Below are positions 7,332 through 8,334 of a DNA stretch of 8,334 nucleotides, in pieces; position 1 is the stretch's first letter, and each line of letters begins with the position of its first letter. Origin of the DNA: Alphaproteobacteria bacterium (GTDB lineage: Bacteria; Pseudomonadota; Alphaproteobacteria; Rhodobacterales; Rhodobacteraceae); contig JAJRUE010000164.1 of the NCBI GenBank assembly GCA_024277955.1, positions 1-8,334 of the forward strand, given 5' to 3'. A model generated the notes under the pieces. That model had not been told where the DNA came from. It ran no database searches and saw nothing but the letters and a program-made list of their open reading frames with translations. The translations under genes and the position numbers were made by a program.

Positions 7332-8334
7332 TCAGGCTGCCTTTTGCGCATGCCGGGCGCGGGCCTTGGCCCAGACTTCGGCGAAACGCAAAACGTCATC
7401 TCTTTTGGTGGTCGGGCCCAGCGACACGCGGATCGCGCTGCTGCCCAGACCTTCGTCAAATCCCATCGCCCGCAGCACCCGGCTGGTGCGGGTCTTGCCG
7501 CTGGAACACGCCGAGCCGGCGGAAACCGCGAACCCCGCCAGGTCCATCTGCATGACCTGGGTTTCGCCCTTCCAGCCGGGGGTGGCGAAAAAACTGGTGT
7601 TGGGCAGGCGTTTGGCCCCGCGCCCGGCGATCACCGTGTCGGGCGATGCCGCCAGAACCGCCGCTTCCAGCTCGTCGCGCGGCGCAGCCACCGCCTCCCA
7701 GACGCCATCGGCCAGATCGCGCGCCGCCGCTTCGGCCGCGGCGCCAAAGCCCGCGATCCCGGCGACATTCTCGGTGCCCGAACGCCGCCCCATTTCCTGA
7801 CCGCCGCCACGGATGACGGCCTCGACATCCAGCCCCTGCCGGAGCACCAGCGCGCCAACGCCGCGCGGCCCGCCCAGCTTGTGGGCCGACACCAGCATCA
7901 TGTCGCAGCCCAGCCAGTCGAAACCGAAGGCCAGCTTGCCAAAGGCCTGGGTCGCATCGCAAACCGCAACCCCCTGCGGCAGATCCTGAACCACGCCGGT
8001 TTCGGCATTGGCCAGCTGTACCGCCACACCGCCCGGCGCGCCCAGGGCAATGGCGCCATCGCGATCCACCGGCAGTTCTGCCCGGCACCAGGCCCGAACC
8101 GCGGGGTGCTCCACATCGGCGCAGGCCAGATCGCGCCCGGCCAGCGCCAGCGCAGCGGCCTCGCTCGCGCCCGAGGTGAACACCACATCGCCCGCCTGCG
8201 CGCCCAGCGCCTCGGCCACCTGCGCGCGGGCCTTTTCGACCAGCGCGCGCGCCCGCCGCCCCTCGCCATGCACCGCCGACGGGTTGCCGGTGGCCTCGAG
8301 CCCGGCGATCACCGCCGCGCGGGCCTCGGGGCGC
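7332..8334 (-). CDS. Group I (NifS/IscS-like) cysteine desulfurase, 5' end outside the window
   Basis: PLP-dependent cysteine desulfurase supplying persulfide sulfur, here the first visible gene of the operon. At least 333 residues are in the window; the frame is open to the edge (RPEARAA precedes the GTG at 8312), so the true start and the usual N-terminal LDNxATT motif lie beyond it. Visible motifs in order are TGNPSAVHGEGR, VFTSGASEA, EHPAV (PLP-stacking His), CDATQAFGK (Asp for the pyridine N), SAHKLGGPRGVG with the Schiff-base Lys (codon 7880-7878), GRRSGTENV, SAGSACSSGKT with the catalytic Cys (codon 7508-7506), and IRVSLGP. The GSACSSG loop is of the long, group I type, unlike SufS in the same operon. 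One oddity: the usual N-N-E-T-G after the EHPAV region reads N-A-E-T-G (see findings). It could be called iscS, nifS or csd; I give no symbol. Confidence 0.93.
   Translation of the reverse strand, partial: RPEARAAVIAGLEATGNPSAVHGEGRRARALVEKARAQVAEALGAQAGDVVFTSGASEAAALALAGRDLACADVEHPAVRAWCRAELPVDRDGAIALGAPGGVAVQLANAETGVVQDLPQGVAVCDATQAFGKLAFGFDWLGCDMMLVSAHKLGGPRGVGALVLRQGLDVEAVIRGGGQEMGRRSGTENVAGIAGFGAAAEAAARDLADGVWEAVAAPRDELEAAVLAASPDTVIAGRGAKRLPNTSFFATPGWKGETQVMQMDLAGFAVSAGSACSSGKTRTSRVLRAMGFDEGLGSSAIRVSLGPTTKRDDVLRFAEVWAKARARHAQKAA

Noticed and set aside
8311..8312. GTG near 8312 as the true start of the NifS-like gene
   Set aside because: The upstream in-frame residues RPEARAA fit the family alignment and the N-terminal PLP-region motif is missing, so the gene continues beyond the window.

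Overview
The window is high-GC DNA from an alphaproteobacterium, most probably of the order Rhodobacterales (Rhodobacteraceae). The gene content points there: a hybrid isc/suf iron-sulfur cluster assembly operon in which a NifS/IscS-type desulfurase precedes sufB, a membrane protein sits between sufB and sufC, and two small YIP1-like membrane proteins sit between sufD and sufS. The genus cannot be fixed from the window.

Layout. Almost all coding is on the minus strand, read from right to left. (1) 8334-7332: group I (NifS/IscS-like) cysteine desulfurase, its N-terminus cut off by the window edge. (2) 7314-5791: sufB. (3) 5598-4984: an unrecognised protein with about three membrane segments, preceded by a 192-bp gap and followed by a 160-bp gap. 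(4) 4823-4068: sufC, the ABC-type ATPase. (5) 4068-2779: sufD, overlapping sufC by one base. (6) 2765-2271 and (7) 2274-1675: two YIP1-like membrane proteins overlapping by four bases. (8) 1674-454: sufS, whose ATG directly follows the previous stop codon. A strong intrinsic terminator follows (412-435). Next come a candidate promoter and a tRNA-Arg(CCG) gene with encoded CCA (368-292), still on the minus strand. Between the tRNA and the left edge are three tightly packed palindromes (178-239). The C-terminal end of a DUF882/YcbK-like protein lies on the plus strand (2-139), convergent with everything else.

How the genes work together. A PLP-dependent desulfurase takes sulfur from cysteine and passes it as persulfide to the SufB-SufC-SufD scaffold, where SufC ATPase activity drives assembly of a cluster. 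The window encodes two desulfurases of different classes at the two ends of the cistron series, and the complete SufBCD scaffold. No SufE/SufU sulfur acceptor, A-type carrier (SufA/IscA) or SufT (DUF59) is present; sufS is followed directly by a terminator and a tRNA. The operon promoter, and any iscR-type regulator, would lie beyond position 8334.

The known core is conventional. The less described parts are the three membrane proteins embedded in the operon, a Cys-desulfurase active-site Asn replaced by Ala in the NifS-like enzyme, a pair of 10-bp direct repeats four helical turns apart in the sufB-downstream gap, and the palindrome cluster between the DUF882 gene and the tRNA. I see no CRISPR array, transposon, phage gene or clearly novel defence system.
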